This document shows positions 53,228-61,466 of a DNA stretch of 64,000 bases, piece by piece. The DNA is taken from NCBI RefSeq assembly GCF_013184745.1, contig NZ_JAATVU010000026.1, forward strand, positions 1-64,000, read 5' to 3'. How positions within the stretch are numbered: position 1 is the first letter of the stretch; each line of letters starts with the position of its first letter. The notes under the pieces are model-generated. The model made no database searches. It was not told the origin of the DNA and worked only from the letters and a program-made list of their open reading frames with translations. The stretch is from Mangrovicoccus sp. HB161399 (GTDB lineage: Bacteria; Pseudomonadota; Alphaproteobacteria; Rhodobacterales; Rhodobacteraceae). A program made the translations under genes and the position numbers.

Positions 53228-54127
53228 TCAGCGGGCGAGCGGACGGAACTGCACCTGGGTCAGCAGCCAGCTGCGCAGATCGGCGCCCGCCTCGGGGCGT
53301 CCTTCCGGCTGGGCGATGTAATACGCCATCTCGGTCGCCATCGGCATGTCGAGCACGACTTTCAGCGCCCCCGCGGCGATCTCCTCCTCGATCAGGTAGC
53401 GCGGCAGCAGCGCATGGCCCAGCCCGGCACGGGCTGCCTCGATCGCCGGGGCGAACTGGTCGAACCAGTGGCCCTCGCGCGGGCGCGGCGGCTCGACATC
53501 CGCCCGGGCGAACCAGTCCGGCCAGAGATCGGGCCGCTCGCCGACATGCAGCCGCGGCGCTTCGGCCAGATCCGCCGGGCCGCGCAGCACCGCCTCGGCC
53601 AGCGTTCCGCCCGCAACAGGCACCACGATCTCGCTGCACAGATAGGTGCAGCGCGCGCCCGGCCAGACCGGATGGCCGAAATGGATCGCCAGGTCGCAGC
53701 CCGCGCCGTCCAGCTCGAACACCTCGCCGCGGGTCGTCAGGTCGACCTGCAGTCCCGGCCGCTCGGCCAGGTACCCCGCCAGCCGCGGCATCAGCCAGCG
53801 CGTGGCGAAGGTCGCGGGCGCGTTCAGCCGCACCATCCGCCCGGCGCCCGGTTCGGCCCCGGCATGGCGCATCGTGGATTCCGCCATCTGCAGCAGCCGC
53901 GCCGCCTGCGCCCGCAGCACCTCGCCCGCCGGGGTCGGCAGCACGCGGCCGCGCACCCGCTCGAACAGCGGCTTGCCGAGCTGCGCCTCCAGCTCGCGGA
54001 TCTGGCGGCTGACCGCGCTCTGGGTGAGGGCCAGCTCTTCGCCCGCGCGGGTAAAATTGCGGTGCCGCGCCGCGCATTCGAAGGTCTGCAGCAGCTTCAG
54101 GTCGGGCAGGTTGCGGCGTTCGAGCAT
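53228..54127 (-). CDS. LysR-family transcriptional regulator (GcvA-like)
   Basis: 299 residues. The N-terminal winged helix-turn-helix at about 8-66 reads LPDLKLLQTFECAARHRNFTRAGEELALTQSAVSRQIRELEAQLGKPLF, which is close to GcvA-type LysR proteins. The C-terminal ligand domain begins about 90 (RMVRLNAPATFATRWLMPRLAGYL). ATG 54127 gives the family-standard length; a frame from 54247 adds 40 residues that cross the palindrome. It is divergent from hglS-amaB, with a T-N11-A palindrome between them, so it probably activates those genes in response to a lysine-pathway intermediate. Confidence 0.9.
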   Translation of the reverse strand: MLERRNLPDLKLLQTFECAARHRNFTRAGEELALTQSAVSRQIRELEAQLGKPLFERVRGRVLPTPAGEVLRAQAARLLQMAESTMRHAGAEPGAGRMVRLNAPATFATRWLMPRLAGYLAERPGLQVDLTTRGEVFELDGAGCDLAIHFGHPVWPGARCTYLCSEIVVPVAGGTLAEAVLRGPADLAEAPRLHVGERPDLWPDWFARADVEPPRPREGHWFDQFAPAIEAARAGLGHALLPRYLIEEEIAAGALKVVLDMPMATEMAYYIAQPEGRPEAGADLRSWLLTQVQFRPLAR

Positions 54128-54188
54128 CAGACGGCTCCGGCTAGAGGCGATGCCGCCATTTGCCATGGGCATGCCATTCGGCACAAGC

Positions 54189-54205
54189 CATTCCCATTGG
54201 GAATG
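54189..54205. promoter_or_regulatory. Candidate LysR operator (T-N11-A)
   Basis: CATTCCCATTGGGAATG has perfect 8-base arms around one T. Its core TTCCC-ATT-GGGAA fits the T-N11-A rule of LysR sites. It lies 62 bases from the lysR start and 84 from the hglS start. Binding is inferred. Confidence 0.65.
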
Positions 54206-54288
54206 AAGGCATGTGCAACTGTCGTTGGCGGGCAGCGCCCCGGACACGCTAGGGTGCGGGCAAGCGGCAGAGGACTGCAGGACACGCC

Positions 54289-55671
54289 ATGACCCTTTCC
54301 CATATTTCCCCCGACGAAATCCGCGCGCGGTTCGCCCGCGCCATGTCCGGGATGTACCGCGCCGAGGTGCCCGCCTATGGCACGCTGGTCAGCCTGGTCG
54401 CGGCGGTGAATGCCGGGACTCTCGCCACCGATCCGGCCGAGAAGGCGCGCCTGGATGCCCTCGGCGAATTCGACCGCATCAGCGAGGAGCGCCACGGCGC
54501 CATCCGGCTGGGCACGGCGGAGGAGCTGGCGACCATGCGCCGGCTGTTCGCGGTGATGGGCATGGTGCCGGTGGGCTATTACGACCTCTCGGTCGCGGGC
54601 GTCCCGGTGCATTCCACCGCCTTCCGCCCGATCGATCCGGCATCGCTGGCGAAGAACCCGTTCCGGGTCTTCACGTCGCTCCTGCGGCTCGACCTGATCG
54701 CGGACGAAGCCCTGCGCGCCGAGGCGGCGGAGGTGCTGGAGGCGCGCCGGATCTACACCCCCCGCTGCCTCGATCTGATCGCGAAGGCGGAGGCCGAGGG
54801 CGGCCTGTCCGAGGCGGATGCGCAGGCCTTCGTGGCCGAAGCGCTGGAAACCTTCCGCTGGCACGCCGAGGCCAATGTCACCCAGGCCCTCTACCGCCGC
54901 CTGCATGACGCGCACCGGCTGGTGGCGGACGTGGTCAGCTTCAAGGGACCTCACATCAACCACCTGACGCCGCGCACGCTGGATATCGATGCGGTGCAGG
55001 CGCGGATGCCGGGCGAGGGGATCGCGCCCAAGGCGGTGATCGAGGGCCCGCCGTCGCGCAAGGTGCCGATCCTCCTGCGCCAGACCTCGTTCAAGGCGCT
55101 GGAAGAGGCGGTCGATTTCCTCTCCGACGGCACCAACGCGCCGGGCAGCCACACCGCCCGCTTCGGCGAGATCGAGCAGCGCGGGCTGGCCCTGACGCCG
55201 AAGGGGCAGGCGCTCTACGACCGGCTGCTGGCCGAGACCCGCGCCAAGGCGACGCCGAAGGCCGACGGCTCGAATGCCGCCGAGTATGTCGCCGCGCTCG
55301 AAGACACTTTTGCCGCCTTCCCCGACGACCTGGAGACGCTGCGGCTCGAAGGCTACGGCTATTTCCGCTACTCGCCCGTGGGCGACGCCACCGAGGCCGA
55401 CCTGTCGCGCAGCGCGGCGGAGCTGGTCGCGGCCGGCATGCTGCGCGCCGATCCGATTACCTACGAGGATTTCCTGCCGGTCTCCGCAGCGGGCATCTTC
55501 CAGTCGAACCTGGGCGACGGCGCGGCGCAGGCCTTCGCTGCCAATCCCAACCGCGCGCGCTTCGAGGAAGACCTCGGCGCGCCGGTCACCGATCTCCACC
55601 AGCTCTATGCCGAGGCCGAAGCCGCCTCGCTGGCCCGCGCGCGCGCCGATCTGGCCCGCGCCGTGGCGTGA
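54289..55671 (+). CDS. hglS: 2-oxoadipate dioxygenase/decarboxylase (HglS, DUF1338)
   Basis: 460 residues. It matches the HglS/YdcJ family: EERHGAIRLG (His69 and Arg73), GYYDLSVAGVPVHSTAFRP, FKGPHINHLTPRTLDID (His222/His225) and TARFGEIEQRG (Glu294). The positions agree closely with the metal-binding His/His/Glu and substrate Arg described for Pseudomonas HglS. This Fe(II) enzyme converts 2-oxoadipate to D-2-hydroxyglutarate plus CO2 in D-lysine/pipecolate breakdown. ATG 54289 has AGGA six bases upstream. amaB follows after 25 bases, giving a two-gene operon for late lysine catabolism. The D-2-hydroxyglutarate formed could be a substrate for one of the GlcD-type oxidases nearby. Confidence 0.93.
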   Translation: MTLSHISPDEIRARFARAMSGMYRAEVPAYGTLVSLVAAVNAGTLATDPAEKARLDALGEFDRISEERHGAIRLGTAEELATMRRLFAVMGMVPVGYYDLSVAGVPVHSTAFRPIDPASLAKNPFRVFTSLLRLDLIADEALRAEAAEVLEARRIYTPRCLDLIAKAEAEGGLSEADAQAFVAEALETFRWHAEANVTQALYRRLHDAHRLVADVVSFKGPHINHLTPRTLDIDAVQARMPGEGIAPKAVIEGPPSRKVPILLRQTSFKALEEAVDFLSDGTNAPGSHTARFGEIEQRGLALTPKGQALYDRLLAETRAKATPKADGSNAAEYVAALEDTFAAFPDDLETLRLEGYGYFRYSPVGDATEADLSRSAAELVAAGMLRADPITYEDFLPVSAAGIFQSNLGDGAAQAFAANPNRARFEEDLGAPVTDLHQLYAEAEAASLARARADLARAVA

Positions 55672-55696
55672 CCCCATCAAGGACAAGGACCTGACC

Positions 55697-57220
55697 ATGC
55701 TGACGAAACCCCTTTCGACCGTCACCCGCGAGACCATGGAGGCCTGCGGAGTCGCTGCGGCGCTGGATGCTGCCGGCGGCATGGCCGTGATCTCGCCGGT
55801 CACCGGCGAGCCGGTCGCGACGCTTGCCACGCATTCCGCCGGCGAGGCCACCGCGATGGTCGCCAAGGCCTCGGACGCCTTCCGCAAGTGGCGCATGGTG
55901 CCCGCGCCGCGCCGGGGCGAGCTGGTCCGGCTCTATGCCGAGGAGCTGCGCAAGGCCAAGGAAGACCTCGGCCGCATGGTGTCGATCGAAGCCGGCAAGT
56001 CGCCGTCGGAAGGCCTCGGCGAAGTGCAGGAGATGATCGACATCTGCGATTTCGCGGTCGGCCTGTCGCGCCAGCTCTACGGCCTGACCATCGCCACCGA
56101 GCGCCCCGGCCACCGCATGATGGAAACCTGGCATCCGCTGGGCGTCGTCGGCATCATCACCGCCTTCAACTTCCCCTGCGCGCCCTGGTGCTGGAACTCG
56201 GCGCTGGCGCTGGTCTGCGGCGACCCGGTGATCTGGAAGCCTTCGGAGAAGACCCCGCTGACCGCCCTGGCCTGCCAGGCGGTGCTGGACCGCGCCATCG
56301 CGCGCTTCGGTTCGGACGCGCCCGAAGGGCTGAGCCAGGTGCTGGTCGGCGGGCCGGAGCTGGGCGAAGTGCTGGTCGAGAGCGACAAGGTCTCGCTGAT
56401 CTCCGCCACCGGGTCGACCCGCATGGGCCGGATCGTCGGTCCGAAGGTCGCGGCGCGCTTCGGCCGCTGCATCCTGGAACTCGGCGGCAACAATGCGGGC
56501 ATCGTCTGCCCCTCGGCCGACATGGACATGGCGCTGCGCGCCATCGCCTTCGGCGCGATGGGCACCGCGGGCCAGCGCTGCACCACCATGCGCCGCCTCT
56601 TCGTACATGAAAGCGTCTACGACCAGATCGTGCCCGCGCTGAAGAAGGCCTATTCCTCCGTCACCGTCGGCAACCCGCTGGAGACCTCCGCGCTGGTCGG
56701 CCCGCTGATCGACAAGGCGGCCTTCGACGGAATGGCCAAGGCTCTGGAGGAAGCGGCAGCCATGGGCGGGATCGTCCATGAGGGTGGCCGCGAGGCCGTC
56801 GGTCCGGACACGTCCTACTACGTGAAGCCCGCAATCGTCGAGATGCCGGTCCATGACGGCCCGGTGCTGCGCGAAACCTTCGCGCCGATCCTCTACGTGA
56901 TGAAATACGCCGATCTGGACGACGCCATCGAGATGCACAACGCGGTGGGCGGCGGCCTCAGCTCGTCGATCTTCACCACCGACCTGCGCGAGATGGAGAC
57001 CTTCCTGTCGGCCCGCGGCTCGGATTGCGGCATCGCCAACGTCAATATCGGCACCTCGGGCGCCGAGATCGGCGGCGCCTTCGGCGGCGAGAAGGAAACC
57101 GGCGGCGGGCGCGAGTCCGGCTCGGACGCCTGGCGCGCCTACATGCGCCGCGCGACCAACACGATCAACTACTCGAAGGAACTTCCGCTCGCCCAGGGCG
57201 TGGTCTTCGACATCGACTGA
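55697..57220 (+). CDS. amaB: L-piperidine-6-carboxylate / aminoadipate-semialdehyde dehydrogenase (AmaB type)
   Basis: 507 residues. Aldehyde dehydrogenase fold with ITAFNFP (Asn158), WKPSEKTPLTA (Lys181), SATGSTRMG, ELGGNNAGIV (Glu261) and GTAGQRCTTMRR (catalytic Cys295). NVNIGTSGAEIGGAFGGEKETGGGRESGSDAWRAYMRR at the C-terminus is the signature of the ALDH7/AmaB (antiquitin) group. It oxidises 2-aminoadipate 6-semialdehyde to 2-aminoadipate using NAD(P)+, the step before HglS via transamination. It is in operon with hglS. A near-perfect terminator hairpin lies ten bases after the stop, within the convergent gene. Confidence 0.92.
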   Translation: MLTKPLSTVTRETMEACGVAAALDAAGGMAVISPVTGEPVATLATHSAGEATAMVAKASDAFRKWRMVPAPRRGELVRLYAEELRKAKEDLGRMVSIEAGKSPSEGLGEVQEMIDICDFAVGLSRQLYGLTIATERPGHRMMETWHPLGVVGIITAFNFPCAPWCWNSALALVCGDPVIWKPSEKTPLTALACQAVLDRAIARFGSDAPEGLSQVLVGGPELGEVLVESDKVSLISATGSTRMGRIVGPKVAARFGRCILELGGNNAGIVCPSADMDMALRAIAFGAMGTAGQRCTTMRRLFVHESVYDQIVPALKKAYSSVTVGNPLETSALVGPLIDKAAFDGMAKALEEAAAMGGIVHEGGREAVGPDTSYYVKPAIVEMPVHDGPVLRETFAPILYVMKYADLDDAIEMHNAVGGGLSSSIFTTDLREMETFLSARGSDCGIANVNIGTSGAEIGGAFGGEKETGGGRESGSDAWRAYMRRATNTINYSKELPLAQGVVFDID

Positions 57221-57223
57221 GGC

Positions 57224-58015
57224 TCAGGAGGCGCGGGACATGTCCCGCGCCTTTTCCGTCGCTGCGTCGAGCGCCTCCCGGACGGCGCCGTCGAACCCGG
57301 CATCGCGCGCGGCCTCCATGGCCGCCGCCGTCGTTCCGGCGTAGTCGATGAAGTCCTGCACCAGATCCCCGGCCTTGCCGATATTGCCGGCAAGCATCTG
57401 CGAGGCGTCGCAGACCACCGCCTCGGCCGCGCGGTGAGCGATCCGCTCGGGCAGCCCGGCCCGCAGCGCCGCCGTGCTCAGCGCATTCGCAAGGAGCGCG
57501 CTCCAGGCCGGGCCCGATCCCGCCAGCGCCGTCAGCACGTCGAGCTGGTCTTCGCTGTCGATCTTGTCCTCGCGCCCCGTCGCGCCGAGGATGCGCGCCG
57601 CCAGCGCCTTGTCCCCTTCCGTCACCGCATCGCTTGCGACCCAGGGCGCGTAGCTGCGGCCGATTTCGACGGCAGCATTCGGCATGGCGCGCACGATCCG
57701 CTCCGACCCGGTGCGGGCGGCGATCTCGCCGGCCGGGACCCCGGCCATCAGCGAAATCACCAGCGCACCGGGACAGGACCAGGCGCCGCCGCGGAAATCC
57801 TGCGGCCGCACCGAGAGGATCACCACCTCGGCAGCTTCGGGCAGCTCCGTCTCCCAGCGCAGTTCCGGCCAGCCGGCATAGGCCGGTGACGGCCCCGAGC
57901 GGTTGAGGCCGACCAGTCGGCCGGGCGGGACGATGCCCTGGCGCAGCAGCGCCGGTCCGATGGCGCGGCCGAGCCAGCCGGTTGCACCGGCCAGGACGAT
58001 GAGGGGGTCTTGCAT
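57224..58015 (-). CDS. Pyrroline-5-carboxylate reductase-like protein
   Basis: 263 residues from ATG 58015 (AAGGA eight bases upstream). It has the ProC layout: N-terminal Rossmann domain, VVILSVRPQDF in place of the usual KPQ, RIVRAMPNAAVEIG and the dimer-domain motif ALAGSGPAWSALLANAL. The nucleotide loop is VLAGATGWLGRAIG rather than the common GxGxM pattern, so it is a divergent paralogue. ProC enzymes reduce P5C to proline with NADPH. Next to amaB, a role on the six-membered piperideine carboxylate is tempting but not shown. It is convergent with amaB with three bases between the stops. Confidence 0.83.
   Translation of the reverse strand: MQDPLIVLAGATGWLGRAIGPALLRQGIVPPGRLVGLNRSGPSPAYAGWPELRWETELPEAAEVVILSVRPQDFRGGAWSCPGALVISLMAGVPAGEIAARTGSERIVRAMPNAAVEIGRSYAPWVASDAVTEGDKALAARILGATGREDKIDSEDQLDVLTALAGSGPAWSALLANALSTAALRAGLPERIAHRAAEAVVCDASQMLAGNIGKAGDLVQDFIDYAGTTAAAMEAARDAGFDGAVREALDAATEKARDMSRAS
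57230..57255 (+). terminator. Intrinsic terminator of hglS-amaB inside the proC-like gene
   Basis: A perfect 22-base palindrome at 57230-57251 (half-site GGCGCGGGACA) is followed by TTTT at 57252-57255 on the plus strand, ten bases after the amaB stop. The bases also encode the last residues of the convergent proC-like protein (ARDMSRA), so the terminator and coding sequence overlap. Confidence 0.75.
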
Positions 58016-58691
58016 CCGGAGGGTCCTTCCATGTGCGGGTTCGGGAGCCACGGGACAGGACCCTAGGCGCGTGTGTCGGCACCCGCAAGGAAAATGGACA
58101 GCAATGTACATTTTGGCGGGTGTCTTGGCTGCCCAGGGAAGCCGCTAGGAAATGCCGGGAATGGCAGCCGGAAAGGGCGGCGGAACGTGCCGGGCATCCC
58201 GTTCCGCTGTCCGCGATGCACCGGCAATCCCGGCCGGCGCGGGGCAGTCCGGCCGCTGCGCGGCGGCCTGCCGGATGGCGTGCGGCAGGCAGGATGTCCG
58301 GCTGCGCGCGGCTCTTCCGGATGGCATGGCAGGCTGGACCGGAGAGCGGGCCTTGCCCGTCGGCCACGAAGCCTGGCCGGCCGCCGGGTCTCGTCAGGGA
58401 TTGGCCAGGAGCGCGCAAGGACCGCGTTTGCGGCCAGTGCCCGGGCGAGCTCGGCTGTCCGGATCAGCGCCCGGAGATCGGACATGCCGGACGCGGCAGC
58501 ACGCCAAGCCTTCCGGTCCGTGCCGCACGGTGCCGCCACTTGCACCGACACGCCCCGGCGCTGAAGGCAACCGGACGTCACCGGCCACCGCCGATGCGCG
58601 GGAGGACGTGGCGGTCATCGCCGGGAACGGACGGTCCGGCCGGAATGGTGCAGCAGGGGCGGCAGTCGGGCAGGGCGTGCCTGCCCGGCGC
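58016..58691. other. Intergenic region upstream of the proC-like gene
   Basis: About 680 bases between the proC-like start and the end of the polysaccharide block, both on the minus strand. The open frames are Arg/Pro/Gly-rich and unrecognised. The only structure I can support is the compound inverted repeat at 58080-58122. The rest holds nothing I can identify. Confidence 0.5.
58080..58122. repeat. Compound inverted repeat before the proC-like gene
   Basis: CACCCGC (58080-58086) and AAAATG (58091-58096) pair with CATTTT (58109-58114) and GCGGGTG (58116-58122). The central part includes AATGTACATT (58103-58112), itself a perfect palindrome. It lies 65-107 bases before the proC-like start and could be a regulator site or leader hairpin. 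Confidence 0.5.
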
Positions 58692-60425
58692 TCAGAGCCG
58701 GGAGCGGCGCAGGGCGGAGATCACCGTCCGCAGCGGCTGGGTCGCGCGCCACGAGGTGCTGTTTTCCATGTCGCGGATCCATTTCTCCAGCATCAGCCGC
58801 TGATGTTCGGTCTGCTCGCGCATGTCGGTCGTCAGCTTCTCGTGCTGGGTCCGCAGATCGGCCGTCAGCTTCTCGTGCTGCTCCCTCTCCTGCTCCAGCT
58901 CGGACTGGATCCGGTCGGCCTCCTGGCGCAGCGAAGCCAGCTCCATCTGCAGGGCGCGGCGCTGGCCGATCTGGTCGACCAGCTCGGTCTCGCGCTGCCG
59001 TAGCGTCACGCGCAGCTTGTCGCGCTCGGTCTCGGCCATCTCGGAATCTTCCTGCAGGCGCAGGAGCTCCTTGCGGGTGCGTCCCAGCTCGCCTTCGGTC
59101 TCTTCCATCCGGCGGTCGCGCTCGGCAAGGGCCTCCTCCATCGTGGGGGCGCCGACGCCGGCGATCCGGTCCTGCGCCTCGTCGAGGGCGCGCTTCATCC
59201 GCTCGGCCTCGCGCCGGGACAGGGCGGTCAGCTGGCGCTGGGTCCGGGCGTAGCGTTCCTCGAGCTTCGCCGCGCGGCCCGCGGTTTCGGCCTCCCGCGC
59301 CGCAAGCGCGTCGCGCGCCGACTTCAGCGCATCGAGCTCGCGGTAGAGCTCGTCGCGCTCGTGCTCGCGCTGGCGCAGCGCGCTGCGCAGGTGATCGGCC
59401 TCGCCGCCGAGTTCGTCGCGGGCGGCCTCGGCCGTCTCCAGCCTGGCCTCGAGCGTCCGCAGATCCTCTTCGAGCCCGCCGACGCCTGAATAGCGGGCGG
59501 TTTCGAGCTCGGCATTGCGCGCCTGCAGGGCGGTGACTTCGGCCGAAAGGTCCGCGGCTTCGGTCCGGGCTTCGGCCTCGGCGGCACGGCTCTGCTCCAG
59601 CGCCGCCTCGAGCTCGCGGATGCGGGCCTCCAGCGCGGGATCGGGACCGGGCAGGGAGGCTCCGAGGTCCATGGCCTCTGCCTCCAGCACCTCGTCGGGC
59701 GCACACTCCGGCAGGCTGTCCCGGATCCGGTCCAGCGCGTCCAGGCCGTCCCGGGTTTCGCCGCCATCCGTCCAGCCCGCGAAGATGTCGAGGCATTGCC
59801 CGAGCGGTGCGGATGCGTCCGGCAGCGGTTCCGCCGGTGCGGCATGTGCGGGACTCATGGCGACGATCTCCTCGACTTTCGGTGCGGCACTCTTCAGCGA
59901 GCGGGGCCAGCGGAGTCCGAGCGCGCGGCCAATCCGGCTGAACGCGGCGTTCCAGTCGGCCAGCAACTCGGCTTCGCCGACAAAGGCACGGGGCAGGCCG
60001 CGCGTCAGCAATTCGTTTTCCAGCAGGGTCGGCAGGGCATCCCCGGCAGAGGGCAGCAGGACGAGGACCAGAGGCTCGCGTCCGGCCTTGCCCAGAGCGG
60101 CCAGCCAAAAGGCCGGATCGCTGCCCGCGGGCACGGCGAAAAGCGCGACCCGGCCCTTGCCATAGGCCTCTTCGAGCGCGGCGGCGGCTTCACCGAGGAG
60201 CGCTTCGGACGCCCCGGCATCCGCCGCGATCGCGTCGGCCACGGGCTGCAGCGTCCCGGGCAGGCCGCCGTCGGCCGGGGCCAGCGGAACCAGCCCCAGC
60301 TCGCCCAGGATGGGCAGCACGGCCGCGCCCGGCCCGGATCCGGCGCCAAGCACGACGACCGCCTTGCGCCCGCGCGGCTGCGGCCGGGGCTTGGCGGAGC
60401 GCTTCTTTGCCGATGCAGTCGCCAT
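58692..60425 (-). CDS. Long coiled-coil protein of the surface-polysaccharide block
   Basis: 577 residues. Residues ~20-190 form a mixed alpha/beta domain beginning KAVVVLGAGSGPGAAVLPILGELGLVP, which resembles the start of sulfotransferase/P-loop domains but lacks the GK(T/S) loop. Residues ~255-555 are heptad-like and charge-rich (LEARIRELEAALEQSRAAEAEAR, HERDELYRELDALKSARDAL, QEREQHEKLTADLRTQHEKL), a long coiled coil. The end NSTSWRATQPLRTVISALRR is the tail commonly seen on coiled-coil regions of glycosyltransferases in polysaccharide clusters. It is the last gene of the minus-strand block (11 bases after the sulfotransferase gene). It may organise or regulate chain length on the membrane; no enzymatic role is shown. 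Confidence 0.72.
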   Translation of the reverse strand: MATASAKKRSAKPRPQPRGRKAVVVLGAGSGPGAAVLPILGELGLVPLAPADGGLPGTLQPVADAIAADAGASEALLGEAAAALEEAYGKGRVALFAVPAGSDPAFWLAALGKAGREPLVLVLLPSAGDALPTLLENELLTRGLPRAFVGEAELLADWNAAFSRIGRALGLRWPRSLKSAAPKVEEIVAMSPAHAAPAEPLPDASAPLGQCLDIFAGWTDGGETRDGLDALDRIRDSLPECAPDEVLEAEAMDLGASLPGPDPALEARIRELEAALEQSRAAEAEARTEAADLSAEVTALQARNAELETARYSGVGGLEEDLRTLEARLETAEAARDELGGEADHLRSALRQREHERDELYRELDALKSARDALAAREAETAGRAAKLEERYARTQRQLTALSRREAERMKRALDEAQDRIAGVGAPTMEEALAERDRRMEETEGELGRTRKELLRLQEDSEMAETERDKLRVTLRQRETELVDQIGQRRALQMELASLRQEADRIQSELEQEREQHEKLTADLRTQHEKLTTDMREQTEHQRLMLEKWIRDMENSTSWRATQPLRTVISALRRSRL

Positions 60426-60436
60426 TGCGCGTCCCC

Positions 60437-61462
60437 TCAGGCCGATTTGGCCGGAAACTGGCGGAGCTTGGCGAGATCGCTGCGCATGCCCGCGACCGAC
60501 TGCTCGAGCTCCGAGATGCGCTGCGCCTGGGTCAGCGACAGCAGCATCAGGTGTTCCAGCATGCGGTTGCGCAGCTCGCCGACATCCGGGGCGCGGTGTG
60601 CCTTGCGGGAGTCCTGGCGGATGTCGACGCCGTAGATCTCGGCGATCTGGTCGAACAGCACGGACTGGGAGTCGATGATCTCCTCGGTGTTGCTGTAGTC
60701 GAAGAGATCGTCGGACAGCGTCTGCAGGTCCGGAGAGCCGGACAGTTCCAGCTCGGCCATGACCCGGTCGAATTCCACCGGCAGGACCGGCCCGTCATGC
60801 AGCCCGTTGAACACCGCGCGCAGCACGTTCTCCGCCGGGTCCTTGCGTTCCAGCGTGTTCTTCTCGGGCGGCGGCAGATAGAGGCTGAGCATGTCGGAGA
60901 AATCGGAGACGACTTCCATGCCGCGCTTGAAATGGCGCAGCTCGATCAGGTCGCGGTGCTCGCGCGCCCAGGCGCGCAGGCCGGAATAGGTCGCAACCAT
61001 CGCCTTGGTGGCCTCCCGGTAGGTCGGGATCTGGCCGGGCATCGTCTTGTGGTAGAGCGCCCACTGGTTGTAGGCCGAGGGCAGCCAGCTGTAGGGGTCG
61101 CGCGCGTAGATGATCACCTTGACGTCGCAGAGGGTCTTCAGCTGCGCGAGGAAGGGCGAGAACTGGATCGGATAGCCGTAGATCGACTCGTTGGAGATGA
61201 TGAAGCGGTCGTTGCCGGTATTGTCCGCCAGCGCGCAGAGCGCGGCGTGGTAGTCGTCGGCATGCTGGCGCATCTCGTCGGGCGAGGAGGCGAAGAAGCG
61301 GTTCTGCCCGTCATAGCCCTGATAGTCCGGCGAGAGGATCTTGAACCACAGGCCGAGATACTGGACCCCGAGCTTGGCCAAGTGTTCTTCGTTGGCGCCG
61401 AGAACCTGCTGGATCGAGGAGGTTCCGGTCTTGCCCATGCCGACGTGAAAAATCGCTTCCAT
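60437..61462 (-). CDS. Sulfotransferase-family protein
   Basis: 341 residues. The 5'-phosphosulfate loop is FHVGMGKTGTSSIQ (residues 5-18) and the 3'-phosphate motif is IIYARDPYSWLPSAYNQW (about 115-135), both characteristic of PAPS-dependent sulfotransferases. The helical C-terminus (LTQAQRISELEQSVAGMRSDL) is coiled-coil-like, like the next gene product. It probably transfers sulfate onto a cell-surface sugar. It starts four bases downstream of the glycosyltransferase stop, in one transcript. The acceptor is unknown. Confidence 0.85.
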   Translation of the reverse strand: MEAIFHVGMGKTGTSSIQQVLGANEEHLAKLGVQYLGLWFKILSPDYQGYDGQNRFFASSPDEMRQHADDYHAALCALADNTGNDRFIISNESIYGYPIQFSPFLAQLKTLCDVKVIIYARDPYSWLPSAYNQWALYHKTMPGQIPTYREATKAMVATYSGLRAWAREHRDLIELRHFKRGMEVVSDFSDMLSLYLPPPEKNTLERKDPAENVLRAVFNGLHDGPVLPVEFDRVMAELELSGSPDLQTLSDDLFDYSNTEEIIDSQSVLFDQIAEIYGVDIRQDSRKAHRAPDVGELRNRMLEHLMLLSLTQAQRISELEQSVAGMRSDLAKLRQFPAKSA

Positions 61463-61466
61463 GCTT

